Shown one piece after another: positions 35,511-43,106 of a stretch of 64,000 bases of DNA; position 1 is the stretch's first letter, and every line of letters starts with the position of its first letter. The notes under the pieces are model-generated. The model had not been told where the DNA came from, searched no databases, and worked only from the letters and a program-made list of their open reading frames with translations. Made by a program: the position numbers and the translations under genes. Origin of the DNA: Schaalia sp. 19OD2882 (GTDB lineage: Bacteria > Actinomycetota > Actinomycetes > Actinomycetales > Actinomycetaceae); contig NZ_CP065521.1 in NCBI RefSeq assembly GCF_018986735.1, forward strand, positions 372,001-436,000, read 5' to 3'.

Positions 35511-35729
35511 ATGGATCAGAAGTCCGCCCCGCGCTTCATGACCGTGTCGGAAGTGGCGGACCTCATGCGTGTGTCCAAGATGACCGTCTACCGCCTCATC
35601 CATTCGGGCGAGATGCCTGCGATCCGTGTGGGCAAGAGCTTCCGTGTCCCCGAGGCCGCAGTGGGCCAGATCCTCAGTGCTGGTCTGGTCGACCAGAGCG
35701 ATGACAGGGCTATGGGCATCGGCGGGTAA
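35511..35729 (+). CDS. Small excisionase-type HTH DNA-binding protein
   Basis: 72-residue protein, essentially a single MerR/excisionase-like winged helix-turn-helix: FMTVSEVADLMRVSKMTVYRLIHSGEMPAIRVGKSFRVPE. Actinobacteria carry such a gene just before the bS22 ribosomal gene (Rv0500A-Rv0500B arrangement in Mycobacterium tuberculosis), as here. It is not an excisionase of a mobile element; no integrase is near. ATG 35511 has GGAG 6 bases upstream. A regulator of unknown targets. Confidence 0.85.
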   Translation: MDQKSAPRFMTVSEVADLMRVSKMTVYRLIHSGEMPAIRVGKSFRVPEAAVGQILSAGLVDQSDDRAMGIGG

Positions 35730-35817
35730 CATGTCTGCAATGTGCCCCGCGGGCATGTGAGGACAACAGCGGTAGGACCTCTGCCGCGCAGGAACGAGTG
35801 AACGAGGGAGGAACCCC

Positions 35818-35916
35818 ATGGGCTCCGTCATCAAGAAGCGCCGCAAGCGCATGGCAAAGAAGAAGCACCGCAAGTTGCTCCGCAAGACGCGTCACCAGCG
35901 CCGCAACAAGAAGTGA
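35818..35916 (+). CDS. Small ribosomal subunit protein bS22 (AURKAIP1/COX24-like)
   Basis: 32-residue extremely basic protein beginning [19 protein letters not shown] and ending RRNKK. It matches the actinobacterial bS22 peptide found on the 30S subunit near the decoding region and encoded by Rv0500B in mycobacteria. An excellent ribosome site, GGGAGGAA, precedes the ATG. Too short for many gene finders, but the position after the HTH gene and the composition are diagnostic. A strong terminator begins 8 bases after the stop. Confidence 0.93.
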   Translation: MGSVIKKRRKRMAKKKHRKLLRKTRHQRRNKK

Positions 35917-35923
35917 GACGTGA

Positions 35924-35954
35924 CGCCCGCAGCGCCCTTTCGGCGCTGCGGGCG
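35924..35954 (+). terminator. Terminator hairpin after bS22
   Basis: A 13-bp perfect stem (CGCCCGCAGCGCC with its complement) and CTTTC loop begin 8 bases after the stop. Downstream there is no T-run, as is common in this genome. Confidence 0.7.
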
Positions 35955-36062
35955 CATCGTGTGGACACCTCGGGGCAGGGCCCGACCTCACGGTCGTGCC
36001 CTGCCCTCCGCTTTTGTCTCTCCTGCGCCACCCCTGGCACCCGCGCAAGGTGGGCGGCGTGA

Positions 36063-36088
36063 GGGCCCATTGTGTGCGCAATGGGCCC
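36063..36088 (+). terminator. Second hairpin in the bS22-phosphatase gap
   Basis: GGGCCCATTG and CAATGGGCCC form a 10-bp perfect stem with a 6-base loop, 110 bases after the first hairpin and 36 bases before the 21-bp repeats. It could be a back-up terminator or a regulatory structure. Confidence 0.45.
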
Positions 36089-36123
36089 AAGGAGGGCCCG
36101 ATGCGCCGACCGCCGGACACGGG

Positions 36124-36186
36124 ATGGACGAATCTCGACAAGTGACCGACGAATCTCACCGAGGGACGGACGAATCTCGCGGGGAT
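36124..36186 (+). repeat. 21-bp tandem repeat array 3 (3 units)
   Basis: Units start at 36124, 36145 and 36166, each with GACGAATCTC at an exact 21-base period. They read (M)DESRQV, TDESHRG and TDESRGD in the same frame as the phosphatase gene that starts 45 bases downstream, with no stop codon between. The 315-base gap 35917-36231 otherwise holds only the two hairpins and a promoter element. Confidence 0.9.
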
Positions 36187-36219
36187 GGGGCGGCGAAGTG
36201 TGCGAATGGGTTGAGGTGG

Positions 36220-36225
36220 GACAAT
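36220..36225 (+). promoter_or_regulatory. -10 hexamer of leaderless phosphatase gene
   Basis: GACAAT ends 6 bases before ATG 36232; no ribosome site is present. It supports this start over the in-frame ATG 36124 inside the repeats. Confidence 0.45.
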
Positions 36226-36231
36226 CAGGTC

Positions 36232-36900
36232 ATGACGACGACGATCATCCATCTCATGCGCCACGGGGAAGTCGACAACCCTCAGGGAGTCCTCTACGGG
36301 CGCCTGCCGGGATTTCGCTTGACCCGCCGCGGACACGAGATGGCCAGAACCGTTGCCGCAGCCATGGCCCGCCAGGACAGGGACGTCGTCGCCGTCATCG
36401 CCTCGCCGCTGCTGCGCACCCAACAAAGTGCCGCCCCCGTCGCGCGCGCCTTCGACCTGCCCGTGGACTCCGACCCGAGGCTCATCGAATCCGACAACGT
36501 CTTCGAAGGCTTGCCGGTCAACTCCAGACGATGGCAACTTGCCCACCCGAGCAACTGGCGGCACTTCCTTCGTCCACTCGAACCTTCGTGGGGAGAGCCC
36601 TACGCGGCGGTGGCCTCACGTATGCGCGCCGCCGTCTCCGACGCACTGCAGCGCGCCCGCGGGCACGAGGCCGTCCTGGTCTCGCACCAGATGCCCATCG
36701 TCACCCTCACCAGATTCGCCGAAGGCAAGCCCCTGGCGCATTCGCCACTGTCGCGGCGCTGCTCCTTGGCCTCCGTCACCTCCTTCCTCTTCCAGGACTC
36801 GACCCTGGTGGGCATGAGCTACGACGAGCCCGCCGCAGCGCTGCTGGCCGACTGTGCGGACATGACCCCGGGCAGCTCCGCGGCCCGCCTCAAGCGATGA
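36232..36900 (+). CDS. Histidine phosphatase family protein
   Basis: 222-residue phosphoglycerate-mutase-like phosphatase. It has the phospho-accepting LMRHGEVDNP at residues 8-17, the second Arg in ASPLLRTQQSA, and the C-terminal VLVSHQMPI histidine. Such genes recur beside menaquinone genes in actinobacteria, but the substrate is unknown. The stop overlaps the menC ATG (ATGA), tying it to the menaquinone operon. The frame stays open upstream through the 21-bp repeat array, so an N-terminally extended form cannot be excluded. Confidence 0.85.
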   Translation: MTTTIIHLMRHGEVDNPQGVLYGRLPGFRLTRRGHEMARTVAAAMARQDRDVVAVIASPLLRTQQSAAPVARAFDLPVDSDPRLIESDNVFEGLPVNSRRWQLAHPSNWRHFLRPLEPSWGEPYAAVASRMRAAVSDALQRARGHEAVLVSHQMPIVTLTRFAEGKPLAHSPLSRRCSLASVTSFLFQDSTLVGMSYDEPAAALLADCADMTPGSSAARLKR

Positions 36901-37991
36901 ACGACCACCACCGCCCCGGCCCCAACGCCTGCCGGGCACGCCTTGCGGAGATCCCCCTGTCCGTGTTGCCTGCCCACGTGCGGGGCGCATTGCCCGGAAT
37001 CGACCGGATGCTCTTGCACCACACGCCCCTGACCACCAGGTTCCGCGGAGTCACGCACCGCGAAGGGCTCCTGCTGCACGGTGGGCAAGGATGGGCCGAA
37101 GCAGCCCCCTTCTGGGACTACGACCCACAGGAATCGGCGCGCTGGCTCACCGGCGCGCTGGTCGCCGCGACCTCGTGGATCCCACGTCCCAAGTGCCGGG
37201 AAGTGCCCGTCAACGTCACCATTGCCGTGTGCCAGCCGGATGTCGCACGCCGGCGCGTGCGCGCCTCCGGCGGCTGCCTGACCGCGAAGGTGAAGGTGGC
37301 CGATCCGGGCCGGCCCCTGGCCGAGGACGTGGCTCGCGTCGAGGCCGTTGCCGAGGAGCTCGCCGCCTTGGCGCACGGCCGGCCGGCCGGCCTGCGCGTC
37401 GACGTCAACGGTGTGTGGGACGTGGACCAAGCGGTCACGGCCCTGGGTGAACTGGACCGGGCCGCCGCACCGGTCGGTGGCCTGGAATACGCCGAACAGC
37501 CCTGCTGGGAGGCTGCCGATCTGGCCCGTGTGCGCGCCCGCACCCACGTGCCGATCGCGGCCGACGAGTCGCTGCGCCGAGCCGCCGACCAGTTGGCTGC
37601 TGCTCGCGACCTGGCGCGCATTGGAGCCGCTGACGTGGCTGTGGTCAAAGTGGCTCCCCTCGGCGGCCCCGTGCGCGCCCTGGAGATCGCAGCCGAATGC
37701 GGCCTTGACGTGGTCGTCTCCAGTGCGCTCGAATCCTCGGTCGGCTTGGCCTGCGCCGCGCAGGTCGCCGCCAGTCTGCCCGGCCGTGTCCGCGCCTGTG
37801 GCTTGGCAACCGCACAACTCATGGCCGACGACCCGGCTTGCCCCACCCTTGCGCCGAGCGGCGGGTGTGTGGACATCGCGCCGCGCACTCCCTGCGAGGA
37901 GCTGGTGGGCGCCGCTGCCCTGCCCGAGGGCATGATGGAACGATGGCTCACACGCCTGGACCTCATGTCGGCCCACGTGGGGCGCGCCTGA
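36897..37991 (+). CDS. menC: o-Succinylbenzoate synthase MenC
   Basis: 364-residue enolase-superfamily enzyme dehydrating SHCHC to o-succinylbenzoate in menaquinone synthesis. The catalytic lysine motif TAKVKVAD is near residue 130. Metal ligands lie in RVDVNGVWD, EYAEQPC and IAADESLR, followed by a second lysine in AVVKVAPLGG. The start overlaps the phosphatase stop. The length, slightly above the usual 320-350, results from an N-terminal capping segment. Confidence 0.93.
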   Translation: MNDHHRPGPNACRARLAEIPLSVLPAHVRGALPGIDRMLLHHTPLTTRFRGVTHREGLLLHGGQGWAEAAPFWDYDPQESARWLTGALVAATSWIPRPKCREVPVNVTIAVCQPDVARRRVRASGGCLTAKVKVADPGRPLAEDVARVEAVAEELAALAHGRPAGLRVDVNGVWDVDQAVTALGELDRAAAPVGGLEYAEQPCWEAADLARVRARTHVPIAADESLRRAADQLAAARDLARIGAADVAVVKVAPLGGPVRALEIAAECGLDVVVSSALESSVGLACAAQVAASLPGRVRACGLATAQLMADDPACPTLAPSGGCVDIAPRTPCEELVGAAALPEGMMERWLTRLDLMSAHVGRA

Positions 37992-38118
37992 GTGACCGAG
38001 CCACTTGGACGTGGGAGGACCGTGCCGGCCGGGCGACTGACCCACGAAGCAACCGAAGAACTCAATGAGTGAACAAGCAGGACGGATGGACCCGCACACC
38101 CCAGGACGGGAGGACACC

Positions 38119-39837
38119 ATGGACACGTCTGACCAGGTCGCCGGGTGCTCGCACCCCAGTGAACGCCTGGCGATGACTCTCCTGCGCGCCCTGGCGGGGG
38201 CGGGTGTGCGCGACGTGGTCGCCTGTCCGGGTTCGCGCAGCGCCCCCTTCGCCTACGCCCTTGACACGGCGGTCGCCGAAGGCTGGCTGCGTGCCCACGT
38301 GCGCGTGGACGAACGCTCGGCAGCATTCCTCGCGTTGGGCCTGTCGCGCGGGTGCCAGGACGGCCCGCTCCCCGTCGCGCTGGTCACGACATCAGGCGGC
38401 GCAGTTGCGGAACTCCACGCAGGGGTGGCCGAGGCCGACCACGCTCACATGCCCCTGGTGGTCCTGTCAGCCGACCGCCCCTTCGAGATGCGTGGGGTCG
38501 GTGCCAGCCAGACCACCGTCCAACCCGGCATCTTCGGCCCGCACGTGCGTGGGGTGTGGGATGTCCCTGCGGGCTTTGACGAGGACGGCGCCCTCGCCTC
38601 GACCATTGCCCGAGCGGTGGCGCTGGCGATGGGTGCCCCCACAGGCACCCCCGGCCCTGTGCACGTCAACGTGGGTTTCCGTGACCCGCTGGTTCCCGCG
38701 TGGATCCACGAGGCGGCGAGTGGGGCCGCGATGACGCGCCCCGGTTCGGGTGGCCCGCTGCCCGTTCCCGAGGTGCGCCGCGCAGACCTCGTCCCCACTG
38801 CGTGGGAGGAAGTGGTCCGCACCGACCTGCGCACCCTGGTCCTGGCGGGGGACCAGGCCGACCCCGCTGCGCTGGACTGGGCCAGGGCCGCGGGGGTCCC
38901 ACTGGTCGGGGAACCCTCCAGCGGGCTGCGCGGATCCGAGGTGTGCCTGCCTCACCAGCAGAGCCTGTTGGTCCACCCGGACTTTGGCGGAGGCGTCGAA
39001 CAGGTGGTCCTCACGGGACGGCCGACGCTGTCCAGGGCCGTGTCAGCGCTGTTGGCGCGCCCCGAGGTGCGCGTGGTCATCCAGTGGTCGCACGCCCAGT
39101 GGCCCGATGTCGCAGGCAATGCGGATGTGGTGGTGGCCGCCCTGGCCTCCGCAGTGGCCCCGCACGATGACCTTGCGTGGCCGGCCGCCTGGAAGGAAGC
39201 ATCCCAGGAGGCCGGTCGGCGCATCGTCGACCTGCTGGAAGGCGCGGAGGCGGATTCCTGGATGCTCGCGGCGGCCAGGATCGTGTGGGAGTCGGCCTGC
39301 CCCCAGTTGGTGGTGGGGGCGTCGAACTCGGTGCGGGCACTGGATCTCGTGGCGGGAAGCGGCGGACCGGGTCGCGTGCTTGCCAACCGGGGACTGGCCG
39401 GCATCGACGGCACCGTGGCCACGGCGATCGGGGTCGCCTTGGCGGCAGGCGTGCCGACCACGGCCCTCATGGGCGATCTCACCTTCCTTCACGACGTGGG
39501 TGCCCTGGCCGTTCCCGCAGGGGAGAAGCGTCCCGACCTGCGCATCGTCGTCATGGACGACCAGGGAGGGTCGATTTTTGCCGCCTTGGAGCACGGGGCG
39601 GCGCCACGGGACGTCCATGACCGGTGGTTCCGCACCGCTCAACCCACGGCGCTGGAGCCGCTGTGCCGGGCGCACGGGGCGACGTACCGCTCAGTGGAGT
39701 GCGTCACCGATCTGCGCTCGGTGTTGGCCCGGCCAATCCACGGGATCGAGGTCGTCCACCTTCGTGTCTTGGCTGATCCGCAAGGGTTTACGGCGGTGCG
39801 GGAAGTATTGCTCGACGGGAGAGGTACTCACAGCTGA
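38119..39837 (+). CDS. menD: SEPHCHC synthase MenD
   Basis: 572-residue ThDP enzyme joining 2-oxoglutarate and isochorismate. Signatures are CPGSRSAPFAYAL, the catalytic Glu in VDERSAAFLALG, TSGGAVAELHAGVAEADHA, GASQTTVQPG and the ThDP-binding GDLTFLHDVGAL. ATG 38119 was chosen for its ribosome site GGGAGG (5 bases away); an in-frame ATG at 38065 would add 18 residues. The 127-base gap from menC holds a 26-codon open frame (37992-38072) with no recognisable product. Confidence 0.93.
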   Translation: MDTSDQVAGCSHPSERLAMTLLRALAGAGVRDVVACPGSRSAPFAYALDTAVAEGWLRAHVRVDERSAAFLALGLSRGCQDGPLPVALVTTSGGAVAELHAGVAEADHAHMPLVVLSADRPFEMRGVGASQTTVQPGIFGPHVRGVWDVPAGFDEDGALASTIARAVALAMGAPTGTPGPVHVNVGFRDPLVPAWIHEAASGAAMTRPGSGGPLPVPEVRRADLVPTAWEEVVRTDLRTLVLAGDQADPAALDWARAAGVPLVGEPSSGLRGSEVCLPHQQSLLVHPDFGGGVEQVVLTGRPTLSRAVSALLARPEVRVVIQWSHAQWPDVAGNADVVVAALASAVAPHDDLAWPAAWKEASQEAGRRIVDLLEGAEADSWMLAAARIVWESACPQLVVGASNSVRALDLVAGSGGPGRVLANRGLAGIDGTVATAIGVALAAGVPTTALMGDLTFLHDVGALAVPAGEKRPDLRIVVMDDQGGSIFAALEHGAAPRDVHDRWFRTAQPTALEPLCRAHGATYRSVECVTDLRSVLARPIHGIEVVHLRVLADPQGFTAVREVLLDGRGTHS

Positions 39838-39921
39838 CTCACAGACGACCTCCAGTGTTCTGTTGAGGGGCAGCGCCACACTTGTTCCATCAACTTGCCA
39901 GAGTCCATGAAAGTAGGAGCC

Positions 39922-41613
39922 ATGACTGATCGACAGGATGATCTGGACCCCACTCGCGGGGCGGACCTGGACGATGCGGCCGGACAGGCACGCACCGGTC
40001 ACGAGGAACCGGAGGTGACGACCTTCGTGCGCCGGGTTCCCGACGAATCCGGACGACCCCAAGGATTCGGTGCCTCGTGGATGCCCTCCGAGAGCGCCCA
40101 CACGCGCCCGCAGAACCCGGCCCCGGGCGCCCCGCGTCCGTGGCAGCCCGAGGAGTCGCACTCGACGCCCCTCTACTCGCGTGAAGGCGGCTTCGCGCCT
40201 CCCGCCCCGGCACCCATGCCGTCGAGCGGCTTCGCGCAGCCCGTGCCGGGACCAATGCCTGTGGTGGGAGGAATGCCACCGGCCGCCGGAGGAATGGCCC
40301 CCGGTGGACAGTGGGCGGGCGCTGCCGGATCGGAGCGAGCCGATGCGCCCATGGGCGCCGCTGGGGCCACTGCCACCATGGAGCGCCCCAGGGGTTCGCG
40401 CCGACACCGCGGCCCCGGCTGGGTCGCCCTCGGTGTCGCAATGCTCCTGACCGCCGGCCTGTCAGTGGGAGGCACGTTGGCCGTGCAGAACTCCCTCGCA
40501 TCCCGCGTGGGCACCGACTTGGTCACCGACTCCCCGGCCTCCGGAGGTGCCCACGCCCAGTCGACCTCGCAGACGGTTCCCAAGGTCGCCACCTCCGGGC
40601 AGAGCGCCGACTGGCAGGCGGTGGCCAAGGCGGTCTCACCGGCCGTCGTGACGATCAGCGTCGAGTCCTCGGCCTCGGCGGGTCTCGGCTCCGGCGTCAT
40701 CTACGACGCCAAGGGACTGGTGGTGACCAATGACCATGTCATCGCCAACGCCACCGGCGCCGACGGGAAGATCTCGGTGACCCTGGCCGACGGCCGGATC
40801 TTCGCGGCGGAGGTGGTCGGCACCGACCCGAGCACCGACCTTGCCCTGCTCCAGCTCCAGGATCCGCCCGCGGACCTGACGGTGGCGACTTTCGGATCCT
40901 CCTCCAGCCTGTCCGTCGGACAGGAGGTGATGGCGATCGGCGCGCCCCTGGGACTGTCGAACACGGCGACCACGGGCATCATCTCCGCCCTGGACCGTCC
41001 GGTCGAGGTGGCCTCCTCCGAGTCGCAGACCCCCTCCCAGCCGCAGGGGCGCGGCCTGGGGGGCCTTCCCACCGATCCGGGTGTGGGTCAGGAGCAGGTG
41101 GCGAGCCCCGAATCCGTCGTCACGAACGCCATCCAGGTGGATGCCTCGATCAACCCGGGCAACTCCGGTGGGCCGCTCTTCGACGCCAGTGGCGCCGTCA
41201 TCGGCATCAACTCCTCCATCGCCTCGAATTCGACCACCCAGAACTCGGCCGGTTCCATCGGCTTGGGATTCGCGATTCCTTCCGACCTTGTCAAGAGCGT
41301 CGTCGAACAGCTGGCCACCACGGGCAAGGTTCACCACGCGGTCCTCGGAGTCTCCATCAGCACCCGGGCCGTGCAGGTGGACGGGGCCAGCCGCGCCGGA
41401 GCCGCTGTGGCCGACCTGACCGCAGGTGGGGCCGCCGCAAAGGCGGGCCTCCAGGTCGGCGACGTGATCCTGGCCGTGGACGGCAAGGAGGTGTACTCCG
41501 CGAAGGCGCTCACCGGCTACATCCGCCGCTACTCGGGTGGTGACCAGGTCGAGGTCACATACGTGCGCGACGGGAAGCGCCAGGAGGTCCAGGTGACCTT
41601 GGCGGCCAAGTGA
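39922..41613 (+). CDS. HtrA/DegP-like serine protease with PDZ domain
   Basis: 563-residue membrane-anchored quality-control protease. A long Pro/Gly/Ala-rich cytoplasmic N-terminus (about 1-165) precedes one helix (about 166-190, VALGVAMLLTAGLSVGG). The trypsin-like domain has His in VVTNDHVIAN (about 272), Asp in STDLALLQL (about 305) and Ser in NPGNSGGPLF (about 415). One PDZ domain follows (about 455-555, GAAAKAGLQVGDVILAVDG). The layout matches actinobacterial HtrA/PepD proteins. ATG 39922 has GTAGGAG upstream; an in-frame ATG 18 bases earlier lacks one. A likely envelope-stress gene, although no clear ECF promoter was found. Confidence 0.92.
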   Translation: MTDRQDDLDPTRGADLDDAAGQARTGHEEPEVTTFVRRVPDESGRPQGFGASWMPSESAHTRPQNPAPGAPRPWQPEESHSTPLYSREGGFAPPAPAPMPSSGFAQPVPGPMPVVGGMPPAAGGMAPGGQWAGAAGSERADAPMGAAGATATMERPRGSRRHRGPGWVALGVAMLLTAGLSVGGTLAVQNSLASRVGTDLVTDSPASGGAHAQSTSQTVPKVATSGQSADWQAVAKAVSPAVVTISVESSASAGLGSGVIYDAKGLVVTNDHVIANATGADGKISVTLADGRIFAAEVVGTDPSTDLALLQLQDPPADLTVATFGSSSSLSVGQEVMAIGAPLGLSNTATTGIISALDRPVEVASSESQTPSQPQGRGLGGLPTDPGVGQEQVASPESVVTNAIQVDASINPGNSGGPLFDASGAVIGINSSIASNSTTQNSAGSIGLGFAIPSDLVKSVVEQLATTGKVHHAVLGVSISTRAVQVDGASRAGAAVADLTAGGAAAKAGLQVGDVILAVDGKEVYSAKALTGYIRRYSGGDQVEVTYVRDGKRQEVQVTLAAK

Positions 41614-41614
41614 G

Positions 41615-41628
41615 GACGAGGGCGGGGC
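41615..41628 (+). repeat. Exact GACGAGGGCGGGGC intergenic motif
   Basis: Immediately after the protease stop codon; identical to 27900-27913 and one base different from several other intergenic copies. Confidence 0.5.
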
Positions 41629-41649
41629 ATTCGCACCCCTGACGCCGGG

Positions 41650-41676
41650 CGGCCCCCGCCGATGAGGCGGGGGCCG
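41650..41676. terminator. Bidirectional terminator hairpin
   Basis: CGGCCCCCGCC and GGCGGGGGCCG form an 11-bp perfect stem with a 5-base loop between the convergent protease and menF stops. Confidence 0.65.
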
Positions 41677-41685
41677 CGTGTCGTC

Positions 41686-43020
41686 TCAGATTCCCAGGGC
41701 CTCCAGCAGGGGCCGCATCTTGGCGCGGGTCTCGGCCAGTTCGGCCTCGGGCACCGAGTCGGGCATGATGCCCCCGCCCGCGAAGACCCGCAGTGAGGAC
41801 CCGTCTGCCTCGGTCTGTCCGCAGCGAAGCGCGATGCCGAACTCGCCCTCGCCCGCCCCGTCGATCCAGCCGACCGGGCCCGAGTAGCGTCCGCGGCGCG
41901 TCTCCTCGAAGGCCAGCAGCAGGTCGAAGGCCAGGGGAGTGGGGGTGCCGCACACGGCCGCCGTCGGATGCAGGGCCGCCACGACGTCCAACACATTCGC
42001 ATCCCCCAGGACCGCGCGGATGTCGGTGGCCAGGTGCGCCACATTGGGCAGGTCCAGCAGTGTCGGGGTGTCGGGCACCTCCAGGGTCTCCGCCAGAGGA
42101 CCCAGGGCGCGGGCCACGGATTCGACGGCCAACAGGTGCTCGGTGCGTTCCTTCATGTCGGTGAGCAGCCCTTCGCCCTGACCGCGGGGAGCCGTGCCCG
42201 CCAGGACCCGCGAGGTGAGGACTCCGGAGTCCATCGAGGCGAGCATCTCCGGGGTGGCCCCCACCAGCCCGCCGACCGCGAAACCCCAGGTGGTGGGGTA
42301 GAGGTCGTGGAGGCGGGTGAGCAGGAAACGCTCGTCCAGAGGGGCGGCCGCGGAGACGACCATGTCGCGCGACATGACGACCTTCGAGGCCACCCCCGTA
42401 CGCAGGCGCTGGATGAGGCGGCGCACCGAGTCGGTCCACCGGGACTGGCTCATGCGTCCGGCAGCCGTCCACAGTCCTTGGGGCTGGGTCACGGGGTTCC
42501 CGGCCCGGCGCTGACGTGCCTCCTCCAGGGCCTCCAGGGGGTCGAGGGCGGGGGCGGCGTCCTCGTCACGATGCGCATTCCCGTCCTGGTCAAGGGTTCC
42601 CACGGCGGCGGCGGTCACCACGTGGCGGCCCTCGGGCCCGTCCACGACGCACACTTGGGGGACCACGAGCACCCCCGGGGTGGCCCAGGCGAATCCGAAG
42701 GACCCCAGCGCCAGGGGTGCACCCGGCAGCGTCCCGGGGGTCTCGACCAGGGCGGCGCGTCTCACCCGGTCCCAGTGTCGGGCGGCCTCGCGGATCGCGT
42801 GGCGGCCGACGACCTCGTCGGTCCAGGCCCTGCCCCACCCGACGATGCTGCGACGCGGCCCTGTCCATCCCAGCACGTCGCGGGGGGCCGGGAGCAGGTC
42901 GACCAGCGGCGCATGGCGCTGGGGGTGCGAGTTGGGGAGCCGCACCACGCGCACGTCGATCAGCGGCAACGTCGCCACAGGGTCGGCAGGGGAAATGGGG
43001 GTAACGGGTGCGTCCGACAT
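41686..43020 (-). CDS. menF: Isochorismate synthase MenF
   Basis: 444-residue chorismate-binding enzyme converting chorismate to isochorismate, which feeds MenD. Family motifs are VMSRDMV, PTTWGFAVGGLVGATPEML, SRVLAGTAPRG, HPTAAVCGTPT and RGRYSGPVGWIDGAGEGEF. The N-terminal 150 residues are variable, as usual. It is transcribed opposite to the neighbouring men genes and appears leaderless (TACCAT 6 bases before the ATG). An isochorismate function rather than salicylate or anthranilate is inferred from the men context. Confidence 0.9.
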   Translation of the reverse strand: MSDAPVTPISPADPVATLPLIDVRVVRLPNSHPQRHAPLVDLLPAPRDVLGWTGPRRSIVGWGRAWTDEVVGRHAIREAARHWDRVRRAALVETPGTLPGAPLALGSFGFAWATPGVLVVPQVCVVDGPEGRHVVTAAAVGTLDQDGNAHRDEDAAPALDPLEALEEARQRRAGNPVTQPQGLWTAAGRMSQSRWTDSVRRLIQRLRTGVASKVVMSRDMVVSAAAPLDERFLLTRLHDLYPTTWGFAVGGLVGATPEMLASMDSGVLTSRVLAGTAPRGQGEGLLTDMKERTEHLLAVESVARALGPLAETLEVPDTPTLLDLPNVAHLATDIRAVLGDANVLDVVAALHPTAAVCGTPTPLAFDLLLAFEETRRGRYSGPVGWIDGAGEGEFGIALRCGQTEADGSSLRVFAGGGIMPDSVPEAELAETRAKMRPLLEALGI

Positions 43021-43026
43021 GGACCA

Positions 43027-43032
43027 ATGGTA
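43027..43032 (-). promoter_or_regulatory. -10 hexamer of leaderless menF
   Basis: Minus-strand TACCAT, six bases (TGGTCC), then the ATG. The 86-base menF-menG gap also holds a copy of the GC-rich intergenic motif (43046-43060). Confidence 0.45.
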
Positions 43033-43106
43033 TCTGGGTGCCTGCGACGGCGAGGGCGGGTGAGGCCATTGGTGGCCGAGCGCGGGGCCATGGGAGGATT
43101 GCCCCC

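Noticed and set aside
35511-35729. Prophage or integrative-element excisionase
   Set aside because: No integrase, att repeats or phage genes are nearby, and the gene sits in the conserved HTH-bS22 pair of actinobacteria.
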